Of a stretch of DNA of 64,000 bases, positions 17,910 through 26,048 are shown in pieces. A program made the position numbers and the translations under genes. Under the pieces are notes generated by a model. The model worked only from the letters and a program-made list of their open reading frames with translations. It was not told the origin of the DNA and did no database searches. This DNA is from Bosea sp. NBC_00550 (GTDB lineage: Bacteria; Pseudomonadota; Alphaproteobacteria; Rhizobiales; Beijerinckiaceae). Position 1 is the stretch's first letter; every line of letters begins with the position of its first letter. The DNA lies in the NCBI RefSeq assembly GCF_026020075.1, contig NZ_CP102772.1:2046001-2110000 (forward strand). The letters are read 5' to 3'.

Positions 17910-18735
17910 CGCCCGCCGCCGAGCGGGAAGCCGTCGCGCATCTCGTGGAGCATCACGCGATGAGCGAACGGCGGGCGTGTAAAGCCATCGGCTGCTGCCG
18001 CATGACCGTCCGATACCAATCCGCGCGCCCTGACGATCGCGCTCTGCGGGATCGCATGATCGCGATCGCCCGCGAGCGCCGACGCTTCGGGTACCGGCGT
18101 CTGCATGTTCTGCTCAAACGCGAAGGCCATGCCGTGAACCACAAGCGGCTCTTCCGGCTCTATCGTGAGGAAAAGCTGACGGTGCGTCGGCGCGGCGGGC
18201 GTAAACGGGCCATCGGCACCAGAGCGCCGATGCTGGTGCCCCTCGGGCCCAACGAGCGCTGGTCGCTCGACTTTGTCTCCGACCAGTTCACCGATGGCCG
18301 CCGCTTCCGGATCCTGACCATCGTGGATGACTGCACGCGCGAGAACCTCGCGTCGTCGCCGACACCTCGCTATCGGGGCTTCGGGTCGCTCGCGAACTCG
18401 ACCGCGTGATCGCTGAGCGCGGCAGGCCAAAGATGATCGTCAGCGACAACGGCAGCGAGTTCACCAGCAACGCGATCCTGGCATGGGCGGATCAGGCTCG
18501 CGTCGAATGGCACTACATCGCGCCAGGCAAACCGATGCAGAACGGCTTCATCGAGAGCTTCAATGGCCGCCTGCGTGACGAACTGCTCAACGAGACACTG
18601 TTCTCGTCCCTGCCGCAGGCGCGAACGGCATTGGCCAACTGGCGCGTCGACTACAACACCGCACGCCCTCACTCGCAGCTCGGATGGCAGACCCCCACGG
18701 CGTTCGCCTCGACCTTCACCCCGCGCCGGGCCTGA
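17903..18735 (+). pseudogene. IS3-family transposase OrfB, frameshifted
   Basis: The N-terminal HTH_21 region (ERRACKAIGCCRMTVRYQSA) and the start of the rve integrase core ([24 protein letters not shown]) are in one frame. The rest of the core ([15 protein letters not shown], then [14 protein letters not shown] with the catalytic Glu) is in the next frame. Comparing the expected [12 protein letters not shown] with the DNA points to a single missing base near 18352. The DDE residues are otherwise all present, so one base change, or a sequencing correction, would restore the protein. Confidence 0.88.
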
Positions 18736-18847
18736 CGCTGCGCTATGCGACAGCACAGCACTAGAGCTCGTCGCTTCACCAGCCCGAACGGGCTCCACAA
18801 CCGCCAGAAACGAACTCAGCGCTGGATAAAAACTGGGGGCAACGTCA

Positions 18848-19160
18848 GGTGGGGCTGGATGTATCTGTCGACCGTGCTCGACGACTTCTCGCGTTACATC
18901 ATCGCCTGGAAGCTGTGCAGCACGATGCGCGCCGAGGATGTCACCGACACGCTGGATATTGCATTGGCCGCTTCAGGCTGCGACCGGGCCCATGTGCGCC
19001 ACAAGCCCAGGCTGCTCAGCGACAACGGCCCGAGCTACGTCGCCGGTGAACTGGCGAATACATCGAGGCTCAGCGCATGAGCCATGTGCGCGGTGCTCCC
19101 TTTCATCACCAGACCCAGGGCAAGATCGAGCGCTGGCACCAACCCGGAACTCCCGCTACG
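18848..19160 (+). pseudogene. second IS3-type transposase remnant (integrase core only)
   Basis: Immediately after the right end of the IS, a plus frame reads GWMYLSTVLDDFSRYIIAWK and RPRLLSDNGPSYVAGELA. After a shift near 19075 it continues SHVRGAPFHHQTQGKIERWH. These are the central and late parts of an rve domain from a different IS3 subgroup. The N-terminus is cut by the IS at 17579-18847 and the C-terminus is missing, so the element is dead. The DNA from 19161 to 19338 shows nothing recognisable. Confidence 0.8.
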
Positions 19161-19338
19161 GACCGAGCGGCACGTCGCTAATTCGATCGCCACCATCCGC
19201 ACCCGCCTGAACAGGGCCCTGTCCCAGCGCCTCGAACGATGTCCATGCTGCCAACGAACCAGTCGGTTATTTATGACACAGTAAGACTAGGCGCCTGATT
19301 TTAGTCGATCCCTGGCGTGCGGACCGCCTCGGGAGGCC

Positions 19339-21321
19339 TTACTTCGCCGAATATATTGCATACTCGCCCTGATGGCCGATCGCCGCATGGCGCTCTGAGT
19401 CGAAAGGGGCGTCGCGCGCGGAACTTACGATGTAGTAGGTGATCCCCTCCGCGCGCATCGCGTTTTGCAGCGCCTCGAGATCGGGCGCTCGATTGAGCCT
19501 GTCGAGCACCGCGAGCCGCCGGCGGGCTTCTTCTCCCCTCGCCCCACCGGCAACGAGTAGAGATTGCGGACGAGAGATATAGGCCGGCACGCCGCTGAGC
19601 GCCACGAGGTGCGCCGCGTCATCGGTGTTCCTGGAATTGGGGGACTGGCGGGCCACTACGAAGCGAGGTTTGGCGCCCCTGACCGTGGACAGCAAGGGCG
19701 CCAACTCCACGAGTTCGTTAGGCACGTGCTGATCGTAAAAATCCTTACCCCAAGCCATGCGCGGCCGTTTTGCCGCGCTGATTGTGATGTTGAGAAAACA
19801 AAGGGATAATATAGCCGCCGCAACGATCGCTACTCGCCCCCGAACCGTCGGAGTCCGAGCCATTGGCCCAGCCGCGGCGATCGCACCCAAGCGTAGGGTC
19901 CATATCGCTAGGATCACCACAAGCAGAGGGCCTGCACGATGGCGAAACTCGGAGAAATCGCCGTCCGGCGGCGTCGGCGCGAGAAGCATCATCAAGGCAG
20001 CCACCGCCAACAGGATCCACGGTAAACTGTCGACCGCTTCAAGCCGCCCCTGTCGACGAATCACCAGCGACAGGACAACAAACAGGGGAAGCCACCACCC
20101 AGCTGTCTCCATAAGCGCGAAACCCACTCCAACCAGTCCGGCGCCCCAGCGACCGATGTGTGGCTGCAGCGATGGAACGAACCCCTGAAGATTCGCGGGA
20201 CCTTGGTCGCGGTGCGCGAACTCGATGTAGGAAAACAGGAACCCGCCCGCGTCCGTTCGCAACGCCTGCGAGGAAAGCGCGGCCAACAAGAGGACCAGCC
20301 CGAGCAGCCCCAGCAACGTCATCCCTTGCTTCGACCTCATGGCGAAGTGCCGCCAGCCGACAACCGCCCCCAACGCCACTGTGGGAGCGAGCCAGACGAA
20401 GGTATTGAGCCGCACCAGCGCGCAGCTCGCGGTCAATGTCAGGGCCAAGAGGAGCGACGCCGGGCGCTGGTCTCGCATCCATCGCACCAACACAGCGAGA
20501 GCGGCGCAGGCGACGCCAAGGCTGTAGGCCGTGCCAGGCGCCGTTTCGAGCAGCCAGTCGAAACAAAACAATCCGTTGCCGAAGCCGAAGCGTCCAGTGT
20601 CCGGAACGGCCGCAATCGCCATCAACGCCGCAGCGGCTAGGAAAGGCCCCTCGAGCACAAGCCCGAGCGCCGCCACGCCGCAGGCCATAATAAAAATGCC
20701 GAACGGAAGCCACGACAGCATCGTCGCGTCGATCGGTGAGACGCCGGCGATGGCCGGAAGAAGCGCCGCGGGCAGGTAGCTCACGTAATGGTAGATCGCT
20801 CGCGGCATATCCGCCATGTACACCATCCCTCGGCCGACCTCGGCCGGAGCCGAGAATTGCGCGAGGCTCGCCGCGTGCAACAACCCGTCTGACCAAAACG
20901 GGAACTCATTTTTGGTGTGGAACACACGCATGCGCGGTCCGATATCGGCTGCCCAAAGGAAAGTGTAAAGGCTAGCAAGAAGCGTCAGGCCGACCGTTTG
21001 GATTATGGGCGGCTGTGCGTCTTCGTGTCGTGCAAGTGCAAAGCCCAAGGCCGCGGGTGCGACAAAAAACGCCGCGACCACCGACAGGCCCCCAGGGATC
21101 AAGACGTCGCTTGCGAACAACGCGTGAGCAATCGCAACGAATCCGAGGGTCAACGCAAGAAAGGGCTCAGCCGTCTGGCCGAAGACGCGGCAAATCAGCA
21201 GGCCGGTTCCCTGCATTAAGACCAGCAATGTGAGAAGAACGAGATGCACCTGCCAGCCCAGATCAGGCGAAATAGCAGCCATCGCGACCGCGCCGGTCAA
21301 CGGCAAGATGATTGCATTCAT
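19339..21321 (-). CDS. polytopic membrane protein, probable GT-C type sugar transferase
   Basis: The visible frame has 660 residues with more than ten hydrophobic helices and a soluble C-terminal part of about 130 residues. An early loop carries RVFHTKNEFPFWSDGLLHA, rich in acidic and aromatic residues as in GT-C glycosyltransferases. No named family is recognised. Position in the gtrA/GtrB-like cassette suggests it transfers the lipid-carried sugar to a glycan on the periplasmic side. The first residues (MNAIILPLTG) start inside a membrane helix, and the natural N-terminus seems to lie upstream in another frame (21318-21686), so the gene may be frameshifted. Confidence 0.6.
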   Translation of the reverse strand: MNAIILPLTGAVAMAAISPDLGWQVHLVLLTLLVLMQGTGLLICRVFGQTAEPFLALTLGFVAIAHALFASDVLIPGGLSVVAAFFVAPAALGFALARHEDAQPPIIQTVGLTLLASLYTFLWAADIGPRMRVFHTKNEFPFWSDGLLHAASLAQFSAPAEVGRGMVYMADMPRAIYHYVSYLPAALLPAIAGVSPIDATMLSWLPFGIFIMACGVAALGLVLEGPFLAAAALMAIAAVPDTGRFGFGNGLFCFDWLLETAPGTAYSLGVACAALAVLVRWMRDQRPASLLLALTLTASCALVRLNTFVWLAPTVALGAVVGWRHFAMRSKQGMTLLGLLGLVLLLAALSSQALRTDAGGFLFSYIEFAHRDQGPANLQGFVPSLQPHIGRWGAGLVGVGFALMETAGWWLPLFVVLSLVIRRQGRLEAVDSLPWILLAVAALMMLLAPTPPDGDFSEFRHRAGPLLVVILAIWTLRLGAIAAAGPMARTPTVRGRVAIVAAAILSLCFLNITISAAKRPRMAWGKDFYDQHVPNELVELAPLLSTVRGAKPRFVVARQSPNSRNTDDAAHLVALSGVPAYISRPQSLLVAGGARGEEARRRLAVLDRLNRAPDLEALQNAMRAEGITYYIVSSARDAPFDSERHAAIGHQGEYAIYSAK

Positions 21322-21686
21322 CTGGGAGCGACCGATCGTTGCGTCATGCAGTCAATGGGATCGCGACATGCGCCGACCCACATGTGGAAGCCAACTAGCG
21401 AAAAGCCGTTCAGAGCCGCTCCAGTGGAAAGAGGAGCATGCGAAGGGGCGGCGAAGGTTCGAAGGAACGCGCCGAAGCCCTCGGAGCCGAAGCAGTCAAG
21501 ATAGCGTGTGCCACCGAGGAGGTGCGCGACGTCGTCGTAAGGGGGGGGCAGGGCGAGAGCGCGGTGCACTAGGGAGTGACGGATGTGGAACGCACTGGCG
21601 ACGAGTGAGATGAGAGCCGCGGTGAGACATAGCGAGACTGAGGTGTCTGGTCTTCGGCCCGGTTGATGGTCAGAATCCATGGACAT
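21318..21686 (-). pseudogene. probable N-terminal part of the polytopic membrane protein, out of frame
   Basis: This 122-residue frame has a first membrane helix (VSLCLTAALISLVASAF), then LALPPPYDDVAHLLGGTRYL and HAPLSTGAALNGFSLVGFHM. That pattern is the usual start of GT-C/PMT-like membrane proteins, with the acidic DD motif after helix 1. The frame then reads hydrophilic residues and stops just where the 19339-21321 frame resumes with a helix. An indel or short insertion between about 21330 and 21375 would explain the split. It starts about 8 bases after the gtrA stop, fitting one operon. Confidence 0.55.
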
Positions 21687-21693
21687 CTGTGAC

Positions 21694-22107
21694 TCACCGT
21701 CGTTTCTTCGGCAATGTGCTGACCACGCGGCGCAGGATCAGAAACTGAAGCGGAAACGCAGTTAGGATGACGACGATCATGGCGATGGAAGCTGGCGCGC
21801 CGGACAGGTCCACCAGCAAAGCTAATACGACAATTCCATAGAGATATTGGACTGCATAGGTAAAAATGACCGCAAAGCCCATCCTGACAGTGTATTCTCG
21901 CCGAAATACGAAGTAAGAATTGAAGATGAAGGCGATAAGTATTCCGCATGCGTAGGTCACTGTGTAGGCGATACGATAGCTGGTGAACCTTAAGAGAACA
22001 AGGAAAAGCAGGTAGGTGACGGCGGTATTCAGTGCGCCTGAAAATAGAAACCGTTTGAACTGCCGGGCTAACTCGAGATGATCGAGTTGACGAAGATAAT
22101 TAAGCAC
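21694..22107 (-). CDS. GtrA-like flippase/membrane protein
   Basis: The product has 137 residues and four membrane helices, with the GtrA family pattern FLFSGALNTAVTYLLFLVLL and ILIAFIFNSYFVFRR. GtrA proteins are thought to flip bactoprenol-linked sugars across the inner membrane. GTG 22107 overlaps the last codons of the wxcM-like gene by 8 bases and gives the family length; the ATG further upstream would lie deep in that gene. Only about 8 bases separate its stop from the next frame, so it is inside the same operon. Confidence 0.85.
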   Translation of the reverse strand: MLNYLRQLDHLELARQFKRFLFSGALNTAVTYLLFLVLLRFTSYRIAYTVTYACGILIAFIFNSYFVFRREYTVRMGFAVIFTYAVQYLYGIVVLALLVDLSGAPASIAMIVVILTAFPLQFLILRRVVSTLPKKRR

Positions 22108-23056
22108 CGGATACCGTGATTTTGAATTCTTCGTAGGATCGTATATAGTCTTCGGAACTGTATTCCTCCGAGGCAAATACCAGAAGTATCGCGTCGTTCG
22201 TGTAGCGATATTGGGTTCCCCAGACCATAGCGGGCATGAAGACGCCGAGATCGGGACGATCCAGCAGTACCTCGGTGCGGCTCCTGCCGTCGTCCAGCAG
22301 AACGCTGACAGAACCTCTCAGGCAGACGAGGAACTGATGGCAGACCTTGTGCGCATGCTCTCCTCGAACCTCCCGCGAGGGGACGTCATAAACGACGAAA
22401 TAGCGCCTTGGTTGAAAAGGGATATCCTTCTCGAATTCGCAGACGGAGAGTCTGCCGCGCATATCCACCACGGTCTTCAACCGATGCAGGGTTGCCCGGC
22501 CGACACCGACGTCGGTAACCAGTTCTTGAGTTTGATCTGGTGAGCCCGCTGCCGTCTGCGCGCTCGCTTGCTGCTTAGTCTGGGCATAGCCTACGATGCG
22601 TGCAGGATTCCCCACCACGATGGCATTCGGCGGCACGTCACGCGTCACCACGGCGCCGGCCCCTATCATGGCACCACGTGCGATCCGCAGCCCCGGCAGG
22701 ATAGTCGCATTGGCGCCGATGGAAGCATCATCCTCAATGATCGTCCTCAGGAACCCATCCGGATACTGGCGCGAGCGGGGGAACCGGTCATTCGTGAACG
22801 TTGCGTTGGGGCCTATGAAGACACGATCTCCAATCTGCAAGCCGTCCCAAATTTGAACGCCGCACTTCACGGTGACGCTATCGCCGAGCGTGACATCGTT
22901 CTCGATGAAGACGTGGTCACAGATATTGCAATCTCTGCCGATCCTTGCGTGCTGAAGGATGTGGGCGAAGGCCCAGACGCGGGTGCCTTCGCCGACGTTG
23001 GCGCTCTCGCAAATCCCTGCGGGATGGACGAAGAACGCGCTCTCATTACGGCTCAT
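22100..23056 (-). CDS. WxcM-like bifunctional sugar N-acetyltransferase/3,4-ketoisomerase
   Basis: This 318-residue protein fuses two domains. Residues 1-160 form a left-handed beta-helix with hexapeptide repeats (VTLGDSVTVKCGVQIWDG, IGANATILPGLRI, VVTRDVPPNAIVVGNPA) as in FdtC/WlbB acetyltransferases. Residues 185-315 form an FdtA/QdtA cupin with the active-site cluster GEHAHKVCHQ (H234, H236, H240). Known proteins of this fusion type (WxcM, FdtD) isomerise dTDP-4-keto-6-deoxyglucose and acetylate the 3-amino sugar for Fuc3NAc or Qui3NAc. With the DegT aminotransferase upstream, all three dedicated steps are encoded here. It overlaps the glycosyltransferase by 11 bases. Confidence 0.88.
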   Translation of the reverse strand: MSRNESAFFVHPAGICESANVGEGTRVWAFAHILQHARIGRDCNICDHVFIENDVTLGDSVTVKCGVQIWDGLQIGDRVFIGPNATFTNDRFPRSRQYPDGFLRTIIEDDASIGANATILPGLRIARGAMIGAGAVVTRDVPPNAIVVGNPARIVGYAQTKQQASAQTAAGSPDQTQELVTDVGVGRATLHRLKTVVDMRGRLSVCEFEKDIPFQPRRYFVVYDVPSREVRGEHAHKVCHQFLVCLRGSVSVLLDDGRSRTEVLLDRPDLGVFMPAMVWGTQYRYTNDAILLVFASEEYSSEDYIRSYEEFKITVSGA

Positions 23057-24071
23057 GCGGTTTCTCCACTCGCGTCGCGAAACCCAGCGACCGCGGATCG
23101 ATACGTTCTATCTTGCTGATGACCCGAAGTGGTCGGCGCTTTGTGTTTTCGAACGTGCGCCAGAGATAGGAGCCGATTACCCCCTGAACGGCCAAGGTCG
23201 AAGAGCCCATGAATACGATCAGCAACGTCAATCCCGTGTAGCCGGGTTCCGTGATCAGGCCGAACAGGCGAGCGAACATCACGAAAATTGCGAAGCACAG
23301 GCTCAGCAGGCAACCGGCGATACCGATCCAGAGCACGGCAAGGATGGGGACGTCGGAAAAGGAGAATATACTGTCCATCATATAGCGTAGCCGCCGCGAG
23401 AAATTCCAGGCACTCGCCCCTTTCATTCGTGGGCGACGCTCGTAAGGAACGAAGACGCGGCGGTAGCCCACCCAGAACAACTGGGCGACGAGCGAGCTGT
23501 TTGGCTCGGAAATCTCGAGAAGCGAATTCATGACGGCCCGGTTGCACGCGAAAATGTCGACGCCGCCCTTGGGAATGTCACGAATTACCATCTTGCGGTA
23601 GAGCCACCAAAAGGCATTCGATAGCGCATTCTGGATTGGGGAATCGTGGCGTCCGGAACGCTTACCGAAGGCGATGTCGACTTCGCCGCTCTCCAACAGG
23701 TCGAAGAACTCTCGGATGAGCTCCGGGGGCTCTTGAAGATCCGCAGCCATGACCGCAACGAAATCACCACCCGCGATCTCGATCCCGGTCCGGATTGCGG
23801 TGAATGAACCGAAATTGCGGCTGTGAAACACGATGGTCGCAGGACAGCCTATCTCGTCGAGCCGATCCCTCAGGATTTCACCAGAGCGGTCGGGCGACCC
23901 GTCGATCACGAAGACGATCTCGATGTCGCCGGGCTCGCGCGCGAATTTCGCGAGTACCGGGATCAGGTCGTCGATATTCTCTTCGTTTCTGTAGACCGGA
24001 ATGACCAGAGAGCGATGCGGCCTATCTTCCGCCAGCGCAGGGCCGGACGAGGTACCAATCAAGGCTGCCAT
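23046..24071 (-). CDS. GtrB/DPM-like family 2 glycosyltransferase with two C-terminal membrane helices
   Basis: The product has 341 residues. A GT-A domain runs about residues 20-240 (SLVIPVYRNEENIDDLIPVL, VFVIDGSPDRS, acidic motif in VAVMAADLQEPPEL). Two membrane helices follow (about 245-275 and 285-310) with the usual GSYLWRTFENTKRRP ending. This is the architecture of bactoprenol-phosphate glycosyltransferases (GtrB, ArnC-like), which load a sugar on undecaprenyl phosphate at the cytoplasmic face. The start overlaps the DegT gene by 13 bases. The donor is probably the 3-acetamido sugar made by its neighbours. Confidence 0.87.
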   Translation of the reverse strand: MAALIGTSSGPALAEDRPHRSLVIPVYRNEENIDDLIPVLAKFAREPGDIEIVFVIDGSPDRSGEILRDRLDEIGCPATIVFHSRNFGSFTAIRTGIEIAGGDFVAVMAADLQEPPELIREFFDLLESGEVDIAFGKRSGRHDSPIQNALSNAFWWLYRKMVIRDIPKGGVDIFACNRAVMNSLLEISEPNSSLVAQLFWVGYRRVFVPYERRPRMKGASAWNFSRRLRYMMDSIFSFSDVPILAVLWIGIAGCLLSLCFAIFVMFARLFGLITEPGYTGLTLLIVFMGSSTLAVQGVIGSYLWRTFENTKRRPLRVISKIERIDPRSLGFATRVEKPHEP

Positions 24072-25198
24072 TCGGAGAGCGCCTCGCTGACCTTATCGAT
24101 CTCCTCATCCGTCGCTCCAGGGAAGCAAGGGATCGTCAGCAGACGTGCGACGCTTTTACGGGAGACGGGAAGTCCGCCCGGCGCCTGCCCCTGCGGCAAG
24201 CCGAACCAACCTGGCTGATCGCAGTCTAGGATCGGGTAGTGGATGTCAGTAGCGATCCGCCTATCGGTCAGGTGTCTGCGCAGCCGATCGCGCTCGTCAC
24301 ACAGGAGGATAGCCAGATGTCCCGCCGACCCATGCGGGCTGCGAACCAACGATACGCCCTCCGGCAGAGCCTTCGTATATCGCTTGAGGATCTCGATTCG
24401 CCGCGCGTTGTTCTGATCGAGCTTGGGGAGCAGGGCCGCAAGGATGGCGGCCTGTACTTCATCCAACCGCGAGTTGCGCCCGCCGGGGCGTGTGATGCTA
24501 TACTTGTCGCGCCAGCCATACTGGCGGAGCGCGTTGCAGGTTTTCGCAAGTTCATCATCGGACGTGACGATGGCTCCCGCATCGCCAAAGGCACCGAGAT
24601 TCTTGGTAGGATAGAAGCTGAAGGTGGAGATATCCGCGAGACTTCCCGCCATCCGGCCGTTGAGGCGGGCCCCGTGAGCCTGCGCGCAATCCTCCAGGAT
24701 TGAGACCGATCCGAAGCCGGCCTCGTTCATCTTGGTGCGCAGCATTGCAACGTCGACCACTCCGCCATACAGATGCGTCACGATCACCGCAGCGGTCCGG
24801 ACGCCGAGCGCGGATACGATTGAATCTAGGTCCGCGAGCTGCGACTCCTCGACGATGTCGGCATAGACGGGCTTCAGGCCGACGAGCCGCGCAGCTATAG
24901 TCGAGTAGCCGCCAGCGTTTGCCACCGTGACAACCTCGTCCTTTGACGTTCCGCGTGTCGCCACGAGCGCGCGCAAGGCAATTTCAAGGGCATCGGTGCC
25001 GTTGGCCACGCCGATACATGTCTCAACGCCGAGATAGTTTGCGAAGGCTTCGCAGAAAATGCGTGTCCGCTCTCCGTTGAGCCACCAGCCAGAGGCCAGA
25101 ACCGCATTCACGGTTGCCGAGATGGCATCGGAGTTGGCGTCGTAATTCCGCCTTAGGTCATTGAGCGGAACAAACAAGGCACTGGAATGTTCGCTCAT
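24059..25198 (-). CDS. DegT/DnrJ/EryC1 (FdtB-like) sugar aminotransferase
   Basis: The product has 379 residues and is PLP-dependent: the Schiff-base lysine is K199 in SFYPTKNLGAFGDAG and the ring-nitrogen Asp is D170 in LEDCAQAHGA. Other family blocks are ASGWWLNGERTRIFCEAF and GGRNSRLDEVQAAIL. Together with the WxcM-like ketoisomerase it most likely aminates C3 of dTDP-3-keto-6-deoxyhexose. ATG 25198 gives the family length; the upstream open extension has atypical composition. It is the first gene of the minus-strand cassette, with an IS5-type remnant about 170 bases before it. Confidence 0.87.
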   Translation of the reverse strand: MSEHSSALFVPLNDLRRNYDANSDAISATVNAVLASGWWLNGERTRIFCEAFANYLGVETCIGVANGTDALEIALRALVATRGTSKDEVVTVANAGGYSTIAARLVGLKPVYADIVEESQLADLDSIVSALGVRTAAVIVTHLYGGVVDVAMLRTKMNEAGFGSVSILEDCAQAHGARLNGRMAGSLADISTFSFYPTKNLGAFGDAGAIVTSDDELAKTCNALRQYGWRDKYSITRPGGRNSRLDEVQAAILAALLPKLDQNNARRIEILKRYTKALPEGVSLVRSPHGSAGHLAILLCDERDRLRRHLTDRRIATDIHYPILDCDQPGWFGLPQGQAPGGLPVSRKSVARLLTIPCFPGATDEEIDKVSEALSEWQP

Positions 25199-25367
25199 TA
25201 CGATCCCTAATGTCGAGTTGGTCGCCCAGCCCGATCGACTTGAAGGTAACGGAACTTGCGCCTGCCGCCCCTGCGAATTCCACTTGTCCGGAGGCTTCTT
25301 GCCTTGACGGAATCCAAAACGCAAGAAGCTAGGCCGTCGACTCATTACCGCGTAGCCAGATCGCGAG

Positions 25368-25885
25368 CTAGAGGCTTGCGAAGAAGTTCTCCGCGAGCTT
25401 GTCGTAGCGTGTGGCGATGCGGCGGAGCTGTTTGATCTTGTTGAAGAAGCGCTCGATCAGGTTCCTGTCCCTGTAGAGGTGGCGGCTGAAGCACATCGGG
25501 TCCTTCCGATTGCTCTTGGGCGGGATGTTGGCCCGGGCTCCGCGTTCACCGACGAGGGCGCGCAGGGAGTTAGCGTCGTGGCCCTTGTCGGCCATCATCG
25601 CGCCGGGAGCGAGATGGCCGATCAGGTCAGCGGCGCTGGCGATGTCGCTGGCTTGCCCCGCCGTCAGCTTGAGCTGGATCGGGCGCCCTTGCACCGCTTC
25701 ACATCGGACAGATCGCACCAGACCGACAGCAGCAGCGCATTGAAAATCGAAAGCGGAGGCCAGGCCGGCTCGCCCTTCGTGGCCCGATAGAGGGGATCGA
25801 GCAGCACTGCGATCGGCTTTCAGTCGATCAGCCCATCAAGTTCGTCGAGCGACGACGCGCCCCGCCATCGGGTCGCAAAACCAAG
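25368..25885 (-). mobile_element. chimeric IS5-family transposase remnants
   Basis: The minus frame 25368-25718 is the C-terminal half of an IS427-like IS5 transposase (MMADKGHDANSLRALVGERG, and NLIERFFNKIKQLRRIATRY with the catalytic Glu). Just upstream, to about 25885, a different frame reads RWRGASSLDELDGLID, a stop, then PLYRATKGEPAWPPLS and LLLSVWCDLSDVK, the N-terminal part of another IS5 subgroup. The two are joined near 25690. Neither is complete, so no transposition is expected. Confidence 0.78.
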
Positions 25886-26048
25886 CTGCTCCTGACCAAT
25901 CGAACGATGCGCCATCGTCGCCGTCCGAACTGGAAAGCGCAATCAAATCAGAAATCAAGAACGCCGTCTACGCCTACCCGCGCACAGGTCTCATCACTAG
26001 CTCGCCGACATTACAGGGATAACCGCGTGTGTGGCGGAACGCGCACCG
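25886..26048. other. short gene-free stretch
   Basis: No gene or clear repeat was recognised between the IS5 remnant and the membrane-protein pseudogene. Confidence 0.4.

Larger units (their letters stand above)
17579..18847 (+). mobile_element. IS3-family insertion sequence (IS407-like) with inverted ends
   Basis: The left end TGACGTTGCCCCTCGGTTCT and the right end, read on the minus strand as TGACGTTGCCCCCAGTTTTT, match over the first 12 bases and partly beyond. Between them lie overlapping orfA and orfB. Total length is about 1.27 kb, as usual for the family. The bases flanking the ends (CATG and GGTG) are not a target duplication, so one side has probably been rearranged. The right neighbour is another transposase remnant. 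Confidence 0.85.
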
